Assembly (NCBI GenBank): GCA_905204385.1
Contig: CAJKZL010000210.1
Coordinates: 1-6,042, forward strand
DNA from: an uncultured Odoribacter sp.
Lineage (GTDB): Bacteria > Bacteroidota > Bacteroidia > Bacteroidales > Marinifilaceae
Length of the DNA: 6,042 nt
Reading direction: 5' to 3'
Part shown: positions 6,015 to 6,042 of the stretch, piece by piece
Layout of the letters: every line of letters begins with the position of its first letter
Position numbering within the stretch: position 1 is the first letter of the stretch
Position numbers and translations under genes: made by a program
The notes under the pieces: generated by a model
What the model saw: the letters and a program-made list of their open reading frames with translations, nothing else
What the model was told of the DNA's origin: nothing
The model's database searches: none

Positions 6015-6042
6015 CTATTTCTTTTCTGCCTTAGAGAAAGGG
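6015..6042 (-). CDS. Possible C-terminal end of an upstream gene
   Basis: On the minus strand one frame entering from the right edge reads PFSKAEKK and stops at TAG 6017-6015, one base before the aroE ATG. The charged lysine-rich end and tight spacing look like an operon junction. Only eight codons are visible, and another frame gives PFL then a stop at 6033-6031, so neither the gene nor its product can be identified. Confidence 0.3.

Noticed and set aside
1..6042. tRNA or rRNA genes.
   Set aside because: I saw no cloverleaf with a TΨC-like GGTTCGAATC segment and no rRNA-like stretch in the intergenic regions on either strand.

Overview
This window looks like chromosomal DNA from an anaerobic, gut-type member of the Bacteroidales. 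Three things support this: a SusC-like TonB-dependent receptor with an STN domain preceded by FecR and ECF-sigma genes; AT-rich spacers without clear Shine-Dalgarno sequences; and promoter-like sites resembling the Bacteroidetes -7 element TAnnTTTG. The genus cannot be fixed from the sequence; Parabacteroides- or Odoribacteraceae-like genomes are plausible. Every convincing gene lies on the minus strand, so transcription runs from the right edge to the left.

Layout in transcription order: (1) a possible last few codons of an unknown gene at 6042-6015; (2) aroE, shikimate dehydrogenase, at 6013-5273, full length for the family but interrupted by two in-frame TAA codons; (3) a 305-bp intergenic region (5272-4968) with a cluster of AT-rich palindromes overlapping a possible promoter; (4) iorA (4967-3381) and iorB (3292-2711), the two subunits of indolepyruvate oxidoreductase, separated by an array of degenerate 7-bp tandem repeats that begins inside the iorA stop region; (5) a 235-bp spacer (2710-2476) with two stem-loops and a possible promoter; (6) an ECF sigma factor (2475-1945), a FecR-type anti-sigma factor (1850-840) and the first 276 residues of a TonB-dependent receptor (828 to the left edge).

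Two functional units stand out. The sigma-FecR-receptor set is a trans-envelope signalling and uptake module: the receptor's STN domain is expected to contact the periplasmic part of FecR, which then releases or activates the sigma factor to transcribe the uptake genes. The substrate cannot be read from this window. The iorAB pair interconverts aryl-pyruvates and aryl-acetyl-CoA with a low-potential electron carrier.

The most notable observation is the interrupted aroE beside an intact iorAB pair. If real, it suggests a damaged shikimate route next to an enzyme that in some anaerobes supports aromatic amino acid formation from aryl acids; this link is inference. The rest of the window looks ordinary for the group, and I found no clear evidence of an undescribed multi-gene system.
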